From Betaproteobacteria bacterium (lineage in GTDB: Bacteria > Pseudomonadota > Gammaproteobacteria > Burkholderiales > JAEUOS01), in assembly GCA_028292405.1 (NCBI GenBank), contig JAQGMJ010000029.1:1-64000 (forward strand): a stretch of DNA of 64,000 nucleotides, written 5' to 3'. A program made the translations under genes and the position numbers. The number at the start of each line of letters is the position of its first letter. The first letter of the stretch is position 1. Positions 26,774-34,492 of the stretch are shown in pieces. Below the pieces are notes generated by a model that ran no database searches, had not been told where the DNA came from, and saw only the letters and a list, made by a program, of their open reading frames with translations.

Positions 26774-27229
26774 TCACCTTCTGCACATTAGCGCCCCATC
26801 GATATTGTCCACGCCACGGCACGCAAACGCATGCGGCAGGGCCGACTCCACCATGTGGCCGCGGCGGGTGCGGCAGCTGGCGATCAGCGTGCTGCCGTCC
26901 ATGCGGATGTTGCCGCAGCTGTTCATGTAGCTGCCGCCGGGCAGGCGCGGGCGCGGCGGCTCGCGGTAGGCCACGCAGCGCAGCGAGCCGTCGATGTTTT
27001 CGACGCCGCTGGGGCAGCGGAAGGGGCGCGGCAGGTAGGCGCGGCGCCAGTGCCCGTTCATGTTCTGGCAGCGGGCTTCGAGCACGTCGCCGTTCATGTG
27101 CGCACCCTCGCAGGTGCGCAGGTAGCTGCCGCCCGGCACTTGCGCGTGGGCGCTGCCGGGAGCCAACAGGGCGAAGATGGATGCGAGGATAGCTAGAAAG
27201 CTTAAGGCTTGCGGGTAGCGCTCGAACAT
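26774..27229 (-). CDS. Secreted protein with two CVNH-like repeats
   Basis: 151 residues from ATG 27229 with GGGAGGAAA upstream. The signal peptide ends SAHAQ. The mature protein has two copies of a cyanovirin-N-homology pattern. The first is GGSYLRTCEGAHMNGDVLEA with NIDGSLRC; the second is GGSYMNSCGNIRMDGSTLIA with NIDGALMC. Each copy has paired cysteines. CVNH domains bind mannose-type glycans in fungi, ferns and cyanobacteria, and bacterial secreted versions exist. Glycan binding here is inferred. Confidence 0.75.
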   Translation of the reverse strand: MFERYPQALSFLAILASIFALLAPGSAHAQVPGGSYLRTCEGAHMNGDVLEARCQNMNGHWRRAYLPRPFRCPSGVENIDGSLRCVAYREPPRPRLPGGSYMNSCGNIRMDGSTLIASCRTRRGHMVESALPHAFACRGVDNIDGALMCRR

Positions 27230-27452
27230 GTTTCCTCCCAATTGGTTTCTTTTATTTGGCGCGCGGCGCAGGCACGCCGGGCGGCGGCGCTGACGAGTCC
27301 GGACAAATCCGCGCCGCAGGTACGAGACTAATCCACCTAGGGGACTGCTTGCAAGAGCGATTAACCCATCGCGGACAAAGAAGACCATGCCTCGATATAA
27401 TTTCCCCAGCCTGAATTTCCCGAGCCTGGGTAGAACACAATCCAATACAAGA

Positions 27453-27940
27453 ATGATGAAAATCAGCCGCGTGGTAATCGCCATTTCCGCTGGTGTTCTG
27501 GCGACAACGTTTGCCGTCGGATTTGTTCTCGGCAGCCGGGCTGGCGTACATGCGTTCTCGCTTGCCGACGCGCAATACCAGGCATCCATCTCTCCGGCCA
27601 GCTAAGATCGCTCAAGTCTGGCAATGCGGCACCCGTGATCGAAAGCATGGAGCTCGAGCTTGACGCGAAACTGGCGGATCACGGCAGAAGCATGGAAAGC
27701 CGCTTCACATGGCTTTTCCCTGAACTCGGCCCGGGTGACGATGCAGCGATCCGCCGGGCGGTGGCCTACCGGCAGAAAAATCCATATCGGGCACCTGACC
27801 TGTCGAGGCCGGAGTCCTGGAAGCCAGGCATGGATATGCATGACAAGTTTGTTCTCGACACCATCGAAGGCCAGAAGACGCAGCGCCTGTACCGGCAGAA
27901 AGTCTTGGATGCCTATGGCACCGGCTCGCGTGACAAGTAA
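27453..27940 (+). pseudogene. Frameshifted membrane-anchored protein gene
   Basis: Two frames together make one protein. The 5' part (27453-27605) encodes MMKISRVVIAISAG with a membrane helix, then FSLADAQYQASIS before a premature TAA. The 3' frame is open through the junction and continues QLRSLKSGNAAPVIESMELE to the stop at 27940 (also readable from a GTG at 27635 as 101 aa). Adding one base near 27590 (ATCTCTCC) restores an N-anchored protein of about 162 residues. It is either a real disruption or a sequencing error. Function unknown. Confidence 0.6.
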
Positions 27941-27983
27941 AATGGGTTGACCTGATATTCGCGCCACCTTTGGAACAACACCC

Positions 27984-28385
27984 ATGTCGATCCGCGTAGT
28001 ACGAGACCTGTCGGCGCCGATGCGCCACGAAATCCATATCGGCCGCAACAGCATCGCGGCCGACGCCACCCTGGAAGAAGGCGGCGAAGCCTCCGGCCCG
28101 AGCCCGCATGATCTTTACGATTCCGCCCTGGGCGCATGCACGGCGCTGACCGTGCTCTGGTACGCCAGGCACAAGGGCATACCGGTGGAGGGCATCGAGG
28201 TGTTCGTCGAGCGCGACAACAGCGGCGAGCGCGCGGGCACTTACCGCTTGAGCGCGGCGCTGTCGCTGACGGGGGCCTTGTCCGGCGAGCAGCGCGAGGA
28301 ACTGCTGCGGGTGGCGCAGAAATGCCCGATCCACAAGCTGATGACGCAGGTCACCACCGAGATTTCGACCACGCTTGCGCGCTGA
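27984..28385 (+). CDS. OsmC-family peroxiredoxin-like protein
   Basis: 133 residues, normal length for the family. The first redox cysteine is in DSALGACTALTVLWYAR and the second in VAQKCPIHKLM, the two-Cys arrangement of OsmC/Ohr enzymes that reduce organic hydroperoxides. The N-terminus IHIGRNSIAADATLEEGGEASGP (landmark only) matches the dimer beta-sheet. Cytosolic. Preceded by a possible TTGACC promoter element around 27948. Confidence 0.88.
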   Translation: MSIRVVRDLSAPMRHEIHIGRNSIAADATLEEGGEASGPSPHDLYDSALGACTALTVLWYARHKGIPVEGIEVFVERDNSGERAGTYRLSAALSLTGALSGEQREELLRVAQKCPIHKLMTQVTTEISTTLAR

Positions 28386-28426
28386 GGCTGCACAAGAAAT
28401 GGCCAGGCCTGGTGCGGCCCGGCCGA

Positions 28427-28441
28427 TATAATTTTCCGACA
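28427..28441 (+). promoter_or_regulatory. Possible -10 element
   Basis: A consensus TATAAT at 28427-28432 lies ten bases before the ATG at 28442, so any transcript would be almost leaderless. No good -35 was found. Confidence 0.3.
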
Positions 28442-28564
28442 ATGCTGGTGGGGCTCCCAGCGGTAGGCGTCTACCTGCGCAGCCACTCGGTGTTGCTGGG
28501 CATCCTCACCTTTGCCGGCGCCTGCGCGGTGGTGGTGTTCGCGCGGGTCAAGCTGCTGCGCTGA
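28442..28564 (+). CDS. Single-helix 40-aa membrane peptide
   Basis: MLVGLPAVGVYLRSHSVLLG... with one hydrophobic helix (SVLLGILTFAGACAVVVFA) and a basic C-terminus RVKLLR. No ribosome binding site; a TATAAT lies just upstream. Its composition is plausible for a small membrane protein, but proof is thin. Confidence 0.35.
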   Translation: MLVGLPAVGVYLRSHSVLLGILTFAGACAVVVFARVKLLR

Positions 28565-29009
28565 CCAGAGGCGCGTGCCAGGGGCCGGGCGCGGCCCCGG
28601 CGGCTTACTTCTTCAATACGTGCAGCGTGGGATTCCGCCGAAACCCTGGACTTTCGCGGCAAACGTGCGCTATCATCCAAAAAAGATATCATATCCCCCT
28701 TCAAATTTGTGCAATGACCGGGAATTGATCTGCGGCATGCGGAATTGAATCCGGATTTGAGTGGCGGGTTTGCGTAACGCGTTTGTATAACCCGGCCCGA
28801 ATTTTTTTGAGCGTGCGCGTAAGCGCACTCCTACAACCGCTTCACCGCGCCGCCGACTGACGAATCCGCCGCTGCAAGCGACCATGCCTGCGGTTCCCGC
28901 GCCTGCGGGATCGCCGGCATGGCCAACGCAGAAATTCGGTGCCAGAAACAATACTGGCAGCCGCCGCGCAATCTCCAAAGCCAGCTGTCCAGACTGTGAA
29001 GGAGTTGCC
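28565..29009. other. Intergenic region with a REP-like palindrome
   Basis: About 445 bp without a convincing gene. It holds a REP-like element at 28813-28835 and a less GC-rich promoter-like stretch around 28660-28800. Confidence 0.4.
28813..28835 (-). repeat. REP-like palindromic element
   Basis: Minus strand TGTAGGAG followed by the hairpin GTGCGC-TTAC-GCGCAC. The TAGGAG head plus short GC palindrome is the usual shape of REP elements in Pseudomonas, Xanthomonas and relatives. Only one copy in this window. Confidence 0.5.
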
Positions 29010-29594
29010 ATGAACGTTTCCGAATTGAGCGAGACCACCGCCCCGGCCGAACAACTGCTGTTCGTCCGCCTCTACGACCTGGTGGTCGGCACGCCGGTCA
29101 ATGCGACCACGTTCGAGCACGACGAGCTGTACGCGCTCAAGGTGATCGAGCATGCGATGCGCTCGCGCAACGAGGAATTGCGCAACCTGGCCGCGCACAT
29201 GCAGGCCTTGCGCGGCGCCGATGTCGAAGTGATCACCCTGCAGTCGCCCGAGCGCCTGGACCGCACCTGGCAGATGCCGGTGCTCTCCGACTCCGGCAGG
29301 CACACCGTTCATGACGGGCAGCCGGCCGCGTCGCCGGCGCAGTCGCATGAATTGCAGGCGGCCCTGGCGCGCCTGAGCGAGGCCGGCGTGGCCAGCCTGG
29401 CGACCCTGCAGCGCCTGTACCGCGCCGAATTCAATCGCCGGCTCGACCTGGAACAGATGGTCGGCAACTTCGTCTACGGCCGCGAGGTGCTGGGCGAGGC
29501 GCTTTCCTGCGGCACACCCGAGTTGCTGGCGGCGGTGACGCGCTTTCTCGAAGAGCTCGAGGGCGGCCCGCCCGGGGACATGTTCACGCTCTGA
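29010..29594 (+). CDS. Hypothetical cytosolic protein
   Basis: 194 residues from ATG 29010 with AAGGAG upstream. Mostly helical by appearance: LLFVRLYDLVVGTP, HDELYALKVIEHAMRSRNEEL, SHELQAALARLSEAGV, ATLQRLYRAEFNRRLDLEQMV. No membrane segment, no recognised family. Stands alone. Confidence 0.65.
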   Translation: MNVSELSETTAPAEQLLFVRLYDLVVGTPVNATTFEHDELYALKVIEHAMRSRNEELRNLAAHMQALRGADVEVITLQSPERLDRTWQMPVLSDSGRHTVHDGQPAASPAQSHELQAALARLSEAGVASLATLQRLYRAEFNRRLDLEQMVGNFVYGREVLGEALSCGTPELLAAVTRFLEELEGGPPGDMFTL

Positions 29595-29596
29595 GG

Positions 29597-29700
29597 TTCA
29601 CGCGCTGACGTTGACGCGCCGATGTGGACGGGTCGACGTTGACATGCCGGCGTTGGCGCGCAGATGTTTGACGCATAGACGCGCGGACGCCGACGCACTG
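29597..29700. repeat. Degenerate tandem repeat at a gene 3' end
   Basis: Imperfect direct repeats of GACGTTGAC and GCGCCGATG-like words (for example near 29608, 29633, 29652 and 29690), beginning right after the stop codon of the gene at 29010-29594. A decayed version of the arrays seen elsewhere in the window. Confidence 0.4.
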
Positions 29701-29763
29701 ACCGGCCCGGCCAATGCGCGCGGGCCGCGGCCAGGCGGCCCTTTCCCCAAAGCCGCCTTCGCT

Positions 29764-30759
29764 TCAGGACTCCGGCGTTATGCCCGCCTTCTTGATCACC
29801 TGCGCCCAGCGCACGGTTTCGCGGCCGACGAAGTCCTGCGCCTCGGCCGCGGTGGTGGCCCAGGCTTCGGTGGCCGTGTTGAGCAGTTGCGTCTTCACTT
29901 CGGGCATCTGCAGGATCTTCACCAGTTCGGTGTTGAGCCGGTCGACGATGGGCTTGGGCGTGCCGGCGGGCGCGAGGATGACGTACCAGCCGGTGACGTC
30001 GTAGCCGGGCACGCCGGCCTCGGCGATGGTCGGCATCTCGGGCGCGGCGGCCGAGCGCTTGGCGGAAGAGACGGCGAGGCCGCGGATCTTGCCGCCCTTG
30101 ACCTGCGGCAGCGTTTCCACTGCCGTGCCGAAGAGCACCGGCACCTGGCCGCCGATGGCGGCGGTGAGCGACGGGCCGCCGCCCTTGAAGGGCACGTGGA
30201 TCATGTCGGTGCCGGTCATGGTCTTGAACACTTCGCCGGCCAGGTGCGGAGTCGAACCCAGTCCGGCGGTGCCGTAGCCGAGCGTGCCCGGCTCCTTCTT
30301 CGCCAGCGCGATCAGTTCCTTGACGTTTTTCACCGGCAGCGAATTGGTCACCGCCAGGATGAACGGGAAGGAGACCGCCATGGAGATCGCCTGGAAGTCC
30401 TTGGTCGGGCTGTAGTTGACCTTGGTATGCAGCGCCGGGTTGAGGGCGTGCGAGGCGCTGCCGATGAGCAGCGTATAGCCGTCGGGCGGCGCGTGCGCGG
30501 TGAATTCGGTGCCGATCAGGGTGCCGGCGCCGGGTTTGTAGTCCGCTACGATGGGCTGGCCGAGCGCCGCCCCCAGGCGCGGGCCGATGATGCGCACCAC
30601 CGTGTCGGTGCCCCCGCCCGGGGCGAAGGGCACGACCATGTGGATGGGCTTGTCCGGGTATTGCTGCGCGCCGGCGGCGCCGCACAGGGCCAGCGCGGCG
30701 ATGGCGGCGGCGGGGCGGGCCGATGCGCGCAAGAGGGCGAAAGTGGAGGGGCGCTTCAT
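29764..30759 (-). CDS. Bug/TctC-family periplasmic substrate-binding protein
   Basis: 331 residues from ATG 30759. Signal peptide ends CGAAGAQQ. Landmarks are KPIHMVVPFAPGGGTDTVVR, YKPGAGTLIGTEFTA, PPDGYTLLIG, GYGTAGLGSTPHLAGE, VPFKGGGPSLTAAIGGQVP and PTIAEAGVPGYDVTGWY. Typical Bug receptor length and order. No partner permease genes nearby. Confidence 0.9.
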   Translation of the reverse strand: MKRPSTFALLRASARPAAAIAALALCGAAGAQQYPDKPIHMVVPFAPGGGTDTVVRIIGPRLGAALGQPIVADYKPGAGTLIGTEFTAHAPPDGYTLLIGSASHALNPALHTKVNYSPTKDFQAISMAVSFPFILAVTNSLPVKNVKELIALAKKEPGTLGYGTAGLGSTPHLAGEVFKTMTGTDMIHVPFKGGGPSLTAAIGGQVPVLFGTAVETLPQVKGGKIRGLAVSSAKRSAAAPEMPTIAEAGVPGYDVTGWYVILAPAGTPKPIVDRLNTELVKILQMPEVKTQLLNTATEAWATTAAEAQDFVGRETVRWAQVIKKAGITPES

Positions 30760-31014
30760 GGGAATCGAGGTCTCCTGTTGACTGCGGCCCATGATCGCCC
30801 CGCGGGCGCCGGCCGGCATTTTTTGCATGTTTTTGGTGAGCTTGTCGGCGCATGCCGACAGGCTAATAGGCCTTTACTGGTGCCATTGCCCGGCACATCG
30901 GAACATCATACCAACGACAGCAATGTGCATAGCTTTACCTATTGCTTATGGACCACCCATGGTCCGCGCCATTCCACTACCTAATCCAAGCCATTTCACT
31001 AAAAGCGAGATTAC

Positions 31015-32103
31015 GTGCCGGAAGCCAAATCCATTTTTGAAGCAAACATACTGGTCGTCGATGACGAGCCGGGCAACTGTGCCTTGCTGGAAACCGTGCT
31101 GGGCGGCGCCGGGTATTCGCGCGTCACCAGTTGCAGCGAATCGGCACAGGTGCAGGAGTTGCACCGCGAGCATCATTACGACCTGATCCTGCTCGACCTG
31201 GAAATGCCCGGCATGGGCGGTTTCGAGGTGATGGAGGGCATCCGCGAACTGGGAGAGGAAAGTTACCTGCCGGTGATCGTGATCACCGGCAGCAGCGACA
31301 GCAAGCTGGCCTCGCTGAAGGCCGGTGCGCGCGACTTCGTCAACAAGCCCTTCGACATCGAAGAGGTGCTGCTGCGCATCCATAACACCCTGGAGATGCG
31401 CATGGCTCACCAGCAGGCCCTGACCACCAGCCAGCGGATGGAAAACCTGGCCCTGCACGACTCGCTCACCGGTCTGGCGAACCGCCGCCTGCTGGAAGAC
31501 CGCGTGCGCATGGCGGTGCGCCAGGCCCACCGCGCCCGCCGCGAGGACGAAGGCAGCCAGGCGGCGGTGCTGTTTCTCGACCTCGACGGCTTCAAGAACG
31601 TGAACGACACCCTCGGCCACCATGCCGGCGACGCCCTGCTCAAGCAGGTGGCCGGGCGCCTGCAGGCGGCGGTGCGCGGCGACGACACGGTGGCGCGCCT
31701 GGGCGGCGACGAATTCGTCGTCACGCTGACCAAGGTGGCCGGAGTGGAAGACGCCAGCCGGGTGGCGCAAAAAATCATCGAGGCCATCGCCCGGCCCTAC
31801 GACCTTGACGGCCCTTCCGCGCAGGTGACCACCAGCGTGGGCATTGCCATCTACCCGGCGCACGGCAAGGATGCCGAGACCCTGATGAAAAGCGCCGACA
31901 CCGCGCTCTACCGCGCCAAGGACGCCGGCAAGAACGTCTACCGTGTCGCCGAAACCGGCGGCGGCGAACCGGAACCGCGCCAGCCCACCGAACGGCATAC
32001 CGATGCCGCCAACGAAAACGGCGAAGCCACGGGCGGCGCGACGAAACCCGCCGAGCCCGGCCACCACAAGCCCCGTGCGCGGGCCGCCAACGACGGGGTG
32101 TAG
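31015..32103 (+). CDS. REC-GGDEF diguanylate cyclase
   Basis: 362 residues from a GTG start. The receiver (about 10-125) has VVDDEPGN, phospho-Asp in LILLDLEMPGMGG and KPFD. The GGDEF domain (about 140-310) has HDSLTGLANRRLL, FLDLDGFKNVND, the intact active site LGGDEFVV and an inhibitory RxxD (RGDD) five residues before it. It should therefore be an active, feedback-inhibited cyclase. The last 45 residues are a disordered Glu/Ala/Pro-rich tail. It supplies the cyclic-di-GMP that the operon at 9.9-15.9 kb can degrade. Confidence 0.93.
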   Translation: MPEAKSIFEANILVVDDEPGNCALLETVLGGAGYSRVTSCSESAQVQELHREHHYDLILLDLEMPGMGGFEVMEGIRELGEESYLPVIVITGSSDSKLASLKAGARDFVNKPFDIEEVLLRIHNTLEMRMAHQQALTTSQRMENLALHDSLTGLANRRLLEDRVRMAVRQAHRARREDEGSQAAVLFLDLDGFKNVNDTLGHHAGDALLKQVAGRLQAAVRGDDTVARLGGDEFVVTLTKVAGVEDASRVAQKIIEAIARPYDLDGPSAQVTTSVGIAIYPAHGKDAETLMKSADTALYRAKDAGKNVYRVAETGGGEPEPRQPTERHTDAANENGEATGGATKPAEPGHHKPRARAANDGV

Positions 32104-32148
32104 AACAGCCGCCTGCCGGTACGGGCAGTTACGTCTTTACATCCTCGG

Positions 32149-32886
32149 CTAGATCATCCCGCCGTTGACCGAAATCACCTGGCCGGAAATGTAGGCCGCG
32201 TCCTCCGAAGCAAGAAATCCCGCCAGCGCCGCCACCTCTTCCGGCGTGCCGGCGCGTTTCATCGGCACCATGTTGGCGACCATCTCCTTGCTGAAGGCCC
32301 CTTCGCTCATCGGCGTGGCGATGACGCCGGGCGCGATCACGTTGACCGTGATGTTGCGGCTGGCCACTTCCATCGCCAGCGATTTGGTGGCGCCGTGCAG
32401 GCCCGCCTTGGCCGCCGCGTAATTGGCTTGGCCGCGGTTGCCGGTGATCGCCGCCACCGAGGAAAGATTGATGATGCGGCCCCAGCGGGTGCCTATCATC
32501 GGCATCAGCAGCGGCTGGGTGACGTTGAAAAACCCGTTCAGCGAAACGTCGATCACGCGCGACCATTGTTCGGGGCGCATACCCGGCATCACCGCGTCGT
32601 CGTGGATGCCGGCGTTGTTCACCAGCACCTGGATCGGCCCGCCGCCGAGCATCTGCTCGATGGCCGCGCCGGCCGCTGCCGCATCGGCGACGTCGAATGC
32701 GATGGCTTCGGCGACGCCGCCCTCTTCAAGTATTTCCTGTGCCACCGCCTGCGCCTGCGCCAGGCGGGTGTTCGCATGCACGTACACATAGCAGCCGGCG
32801 GCGGCCAAGCGCTTGCAGATGGCCGCGCCGATGGCGCCGCTGCCGCCGGTGACCAGCGCGCGTCTGATTTTCTTTTGTTCGCTCAT
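32149..32886 (-). CDS. 3-oxoacyl-ACP reductase of the polyene cluster (ApeQ-like)
   Basis: 245 residues, FabG-type short-chain dehydrogenase. The cofactor motif is VTGGSGAIGAAI; NNAG (VLVNNAGIHDD), catalytic Ser in INLSSVAA and YxxxK in ANYAAAKAGL are all present. Start ATG 32886 overlaps the upstream dehydratase stop (ATGA). Last gene of the ape-type cluster, reducing the beta-keto group during polyene extension. Confidence 0.9.
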   Translation of the reverse strand: MSEQKKIRRALVTGGSGAIGAAICKRLAAAGCYVYVHANTRLAQAQAVAQEILEEGGVAEAIAFDVADAAAAGAAIEQMLGGGPIQVLVNNAGIHDDAVMPGMRPEQWSRVIDVSLNGFFNVTQPLLMPMIGTRWGRIINLSSVAAITGNRGQANYAAAKAGLHGATKSLAMEVASRNITVNVIAPGVIATPMSEGAFSKEMVANMVPMKRAGTPEEVAALAGFLASEDAAYISGQVISVNGGMI

Positions 32887-33458
32887 GCGCCCCCCACGTC
32901 CAGCACCACGGTCGCGCGGCCGGTGAGTATGTCCTGGCCCTGCGCCGTCAGCTTGAATTGATAGATCACCGTCGTGCCCTCGCCCATCAGGCGCGCGGCT
33001 TCGATCTGCAGTTGGCCTTCGATGTCGTCCAGCCGCGCGCGGCTGACACGCACGTCGCGCAACGCCGCCAGGTAGCCGGCGCGCGGCCGCCTGCCTTCCA
33101 GTGCCGTCAGCCCGCCATGTACCGCCATCGCCTGCGCCGCGTACTCGATGCCGCACAAAGTCGGCAGCGTAGCACCGACGCGAAGAGGGTGGTCCGCCGC
33201 GCCGTGCGAGGCGCTGATGCATATGATGCGCTCGCCGTCCCACTCGCGCACGCCATCGAGCAGGCACATGGCCCCGCTGTGGGGAATCAGCGCGGCGATG
33301 TCCGCACGCAAGAGCTTAAGCTCTTGCGTCTTGGCGGTGAGCTTAAGCTCTTGCGCCTGGGCGGTGAGATTAAGCTCGTGCGCCTGGGCGGTGAGATTGG
33401 GCTCTTGCGCCTGGGCGGTGAGATTGGGCGCAGGCACCTGGGCGGCCAGCTTCAGCAC
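32883..33458 (-). CDS. 3-hydroxyacyl-ACP dehydratase (ApeP-like) with repeat-expanded N-terminus
   Basis: 191 residues. The hotdog domain starts near residue 52 with ADIAALIPHSGAMCLLD, followed by ISASHGAADHPLR and GIEYAAQAMAVHGG, matching ApeP/FabZ-like dehydratases. The first 50 residues are not family-like: they consist of five copies of a 9-residue unit (for example TAQAQELKL) encoded by a 27-bp tandem repeat. An alternative TTG start just after the repeats (about 33308) would give a normal-length protein. Overlaps the ketoreductase gene. Confidence 0.85.
   Translation of the reverse strand: MLKLAAQVPAPNLTAQAQEPNLTAQAHELNLTAQAQELKLTAKTQELKLLRADIAALIPHSGAMCLLDGVREWDGERIICISASHGAADHPLRVGATLPTLCGIEYAAQAMAVHGGLTALEGRRPRAGYLAALRDVRVSRARLDDIEGQLQIEAARLMGEGTTVIYQFKLTAQGQDILTGRATVVLDVGGA
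33312..33446. repeat. 27-bp tandem repeat, 5 copies, in frame in the dehydratase gene
   Basis: Units at 33312, 33339, 33366, 33393 and 33420 of GAGCTTAAGCTCTTGCGCCT-type sequence ending GGCGGT. Exactly 27 bp each, so the reading frame is kept. The first unit includes the 16-bp palindrome AAGAGCTTAAGCTCTT (33310-33325). Confidence 0.9.
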
Positions 33459-33516
33459 GGGCTACCGTTCAGCACGGGCTGACCTCAACACGGGCTGACC
33501 TCAACACGGGCTGACG
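33451..33516. repeat. 16-18-bp tandem repeat, 4 copies, at a gene junction
   Basis: Repeats of TCAACACGGGCTGACC (33485-33500 and 33501-33516) and two TTCAGCACGGGCT variants before them. They cover the stop codon of the synthase-like gene (33501-33503) and the space before the dehydratase start. Confidence 0.8.
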
Positions 33517-34328
33517 CTGGCGACCAGCTTCAGCGCGCCGGTGTATTCGAAGTCGAGCGTGGCCTTGCCGCTTTTTCCCGCGATGCCGCCGATCACCGCC
33601 GCCTTGGCAATCGCCGCCAGCAGTGGCAGGGCGCGCGCCGAAGGCACGCCCAGGCGCAGGGTCTCGAGCCGCGCATCGTCCATTGTGCTTTCGGCGCCGT
33701 CCTTGGGCGCCAGCGTGATGTCGATGGCGGCGAGGCTGCGCGACGAAGGCTTGGGCGTCAGCACCAGGCCGATGGCGACGCTGGCGGCGATATGCCGCGC
33801 GCCGTCGAGCGGCTGCGGGTAGGGCTGGTCGCAGGAGATCAGCGCCACCGCCGTGTCTTCAGTGGCGACTTGCGCCACCGCATCGATCAGGCCCACCGCG
33901 AAACTGGCGTCGTGGCCGCACAGGCTGGCGGAAGCCGCGCGCGCGCCCACGGCAATGCTCCAGTAGCCGGCCGGCGCGTTGTGCACCGAGTTGTGAAAGC
34001 GCGTCGGCGAGATCTCGCGCTCGGCGCTGGCGAGCGTCTCGCAGATCTTGTGCAGGTTTTCGCCGTCGCCGGAAGAGGAGGTGAACACGGTGGCGGTGTC
34101 GCCGGCGTTGCGCGCGGCATTGGCGAACGCTTCCTGCCCCACCGCCAGCGCCAGCTTCACCGGCAGGCCGGCGCGGCGCCGTTCGGCGGCGGGCAGCAAC
34201 TCGCTCGCCGGCACCACGGTGGGCGCGGGCGCATACGCCTCGCGACCCGCCAGTACCGGCGAGCCGGCGGCCCAGCCCTGCAGCCCCGGCGCCAGCAGGC
34301 CCACGCCTTCGACGTAGACGCGCGTCAT
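33501..34328 (-). CDS. Beta-ketoacyl synthase-like protein (chain-length-factor/ApeC-like)
   Basis: 275 residues from ATG 34328, preceded by GGAGG. It aligns with the thiolase fold of ketosynthases but is short. The VFTSSSGDGENLHKICETL, RFHNSVHNAPAGYWSIA and ASASLCGHDASFAVGLIDAV regions are recognisable, whereas the canonical Cys-His-His triad is not complete. Such short synthase-like proteins in ape clusters pair with the true ketosynthase (ApeO) as chain-length factors. The upstream frame is open through the 12-bp repeat, but the ribosome site supports 34328. Confidence 0.82.
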   Translation of the reverse strand: MTRVYVEGVGLLAPGLQGWAAGSPVLAGREAYAPAPTVVPASELLPAAERRRAGLPVKLALAVGQEAFANAARNAGDTATVFTSSSGDGENLHKICETLASAEREISPTRFHNSVHNAPAGYWSIAVGARAASASLCGHDASFAVGLIDAVAQVATEDTAVALISCDQPYPQPLDGARHIAASVAIGLVLTPKPSSRSLAAIDITLAPKDGAESTMDDARLETLRLGVPSARALPLLAAIAKAAVIGGIAGKSGKATLDFEYTGALKLVASVSPC

Positions 34329-34492
34329 GCCGCGCCTCCGGATGCCAGACGGGAGCCGCGCCGTCGCGCCCGTGATGTCGCCCGTGGTGCCGCCCGTGGT
34401 GCCGCCTGTGATGCCGCCCGTGGTGCCGCCTGTGATGCCGCCTGTGATGCCGCCCGTGGTGCCGCCCGTGATGCCCTCTGTGCGCGCATCAT
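34325..34492 (-). CDS. Repeat-encoded 55-aa mini-ORF coupled to both neighbours
   Basis: ATG at 34492 overlaps the stop of the ketosynthase gene (ATGA), and its TGA at 34327-34325 overlaps the ATG of the next gene (ATGA). It encodes MMRAQRASRAAPRAASQ... with alternating AAPR and AASQ units, ending LASGGAA, the same last residues as the ketosynthase (VVLGGAA). A 15-bp identical sequence (GGAGGCGCGGCATGA on the minus strand) occurs at both ends, 164 bp apart. This looks like a duplication with internal 12-bp repeat growth that preserved translational coupling. Confidence 0.45.
   Translation of the reverse strand: MMRAQRASRAAPRAASQAASQAAPRAASQAAPRAAPRATSRARRRGSRLASGGAA
34372..34479. repeat. 12-bp tandem repeat, 9 copies
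   Basis: Nine consecutive units of GTGGTGCCGCCC / GTGATGCCGCCT, perfectly phased every 12 bp, between the ketosynthase and the synthase-like gene. Confidence 0.92.
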
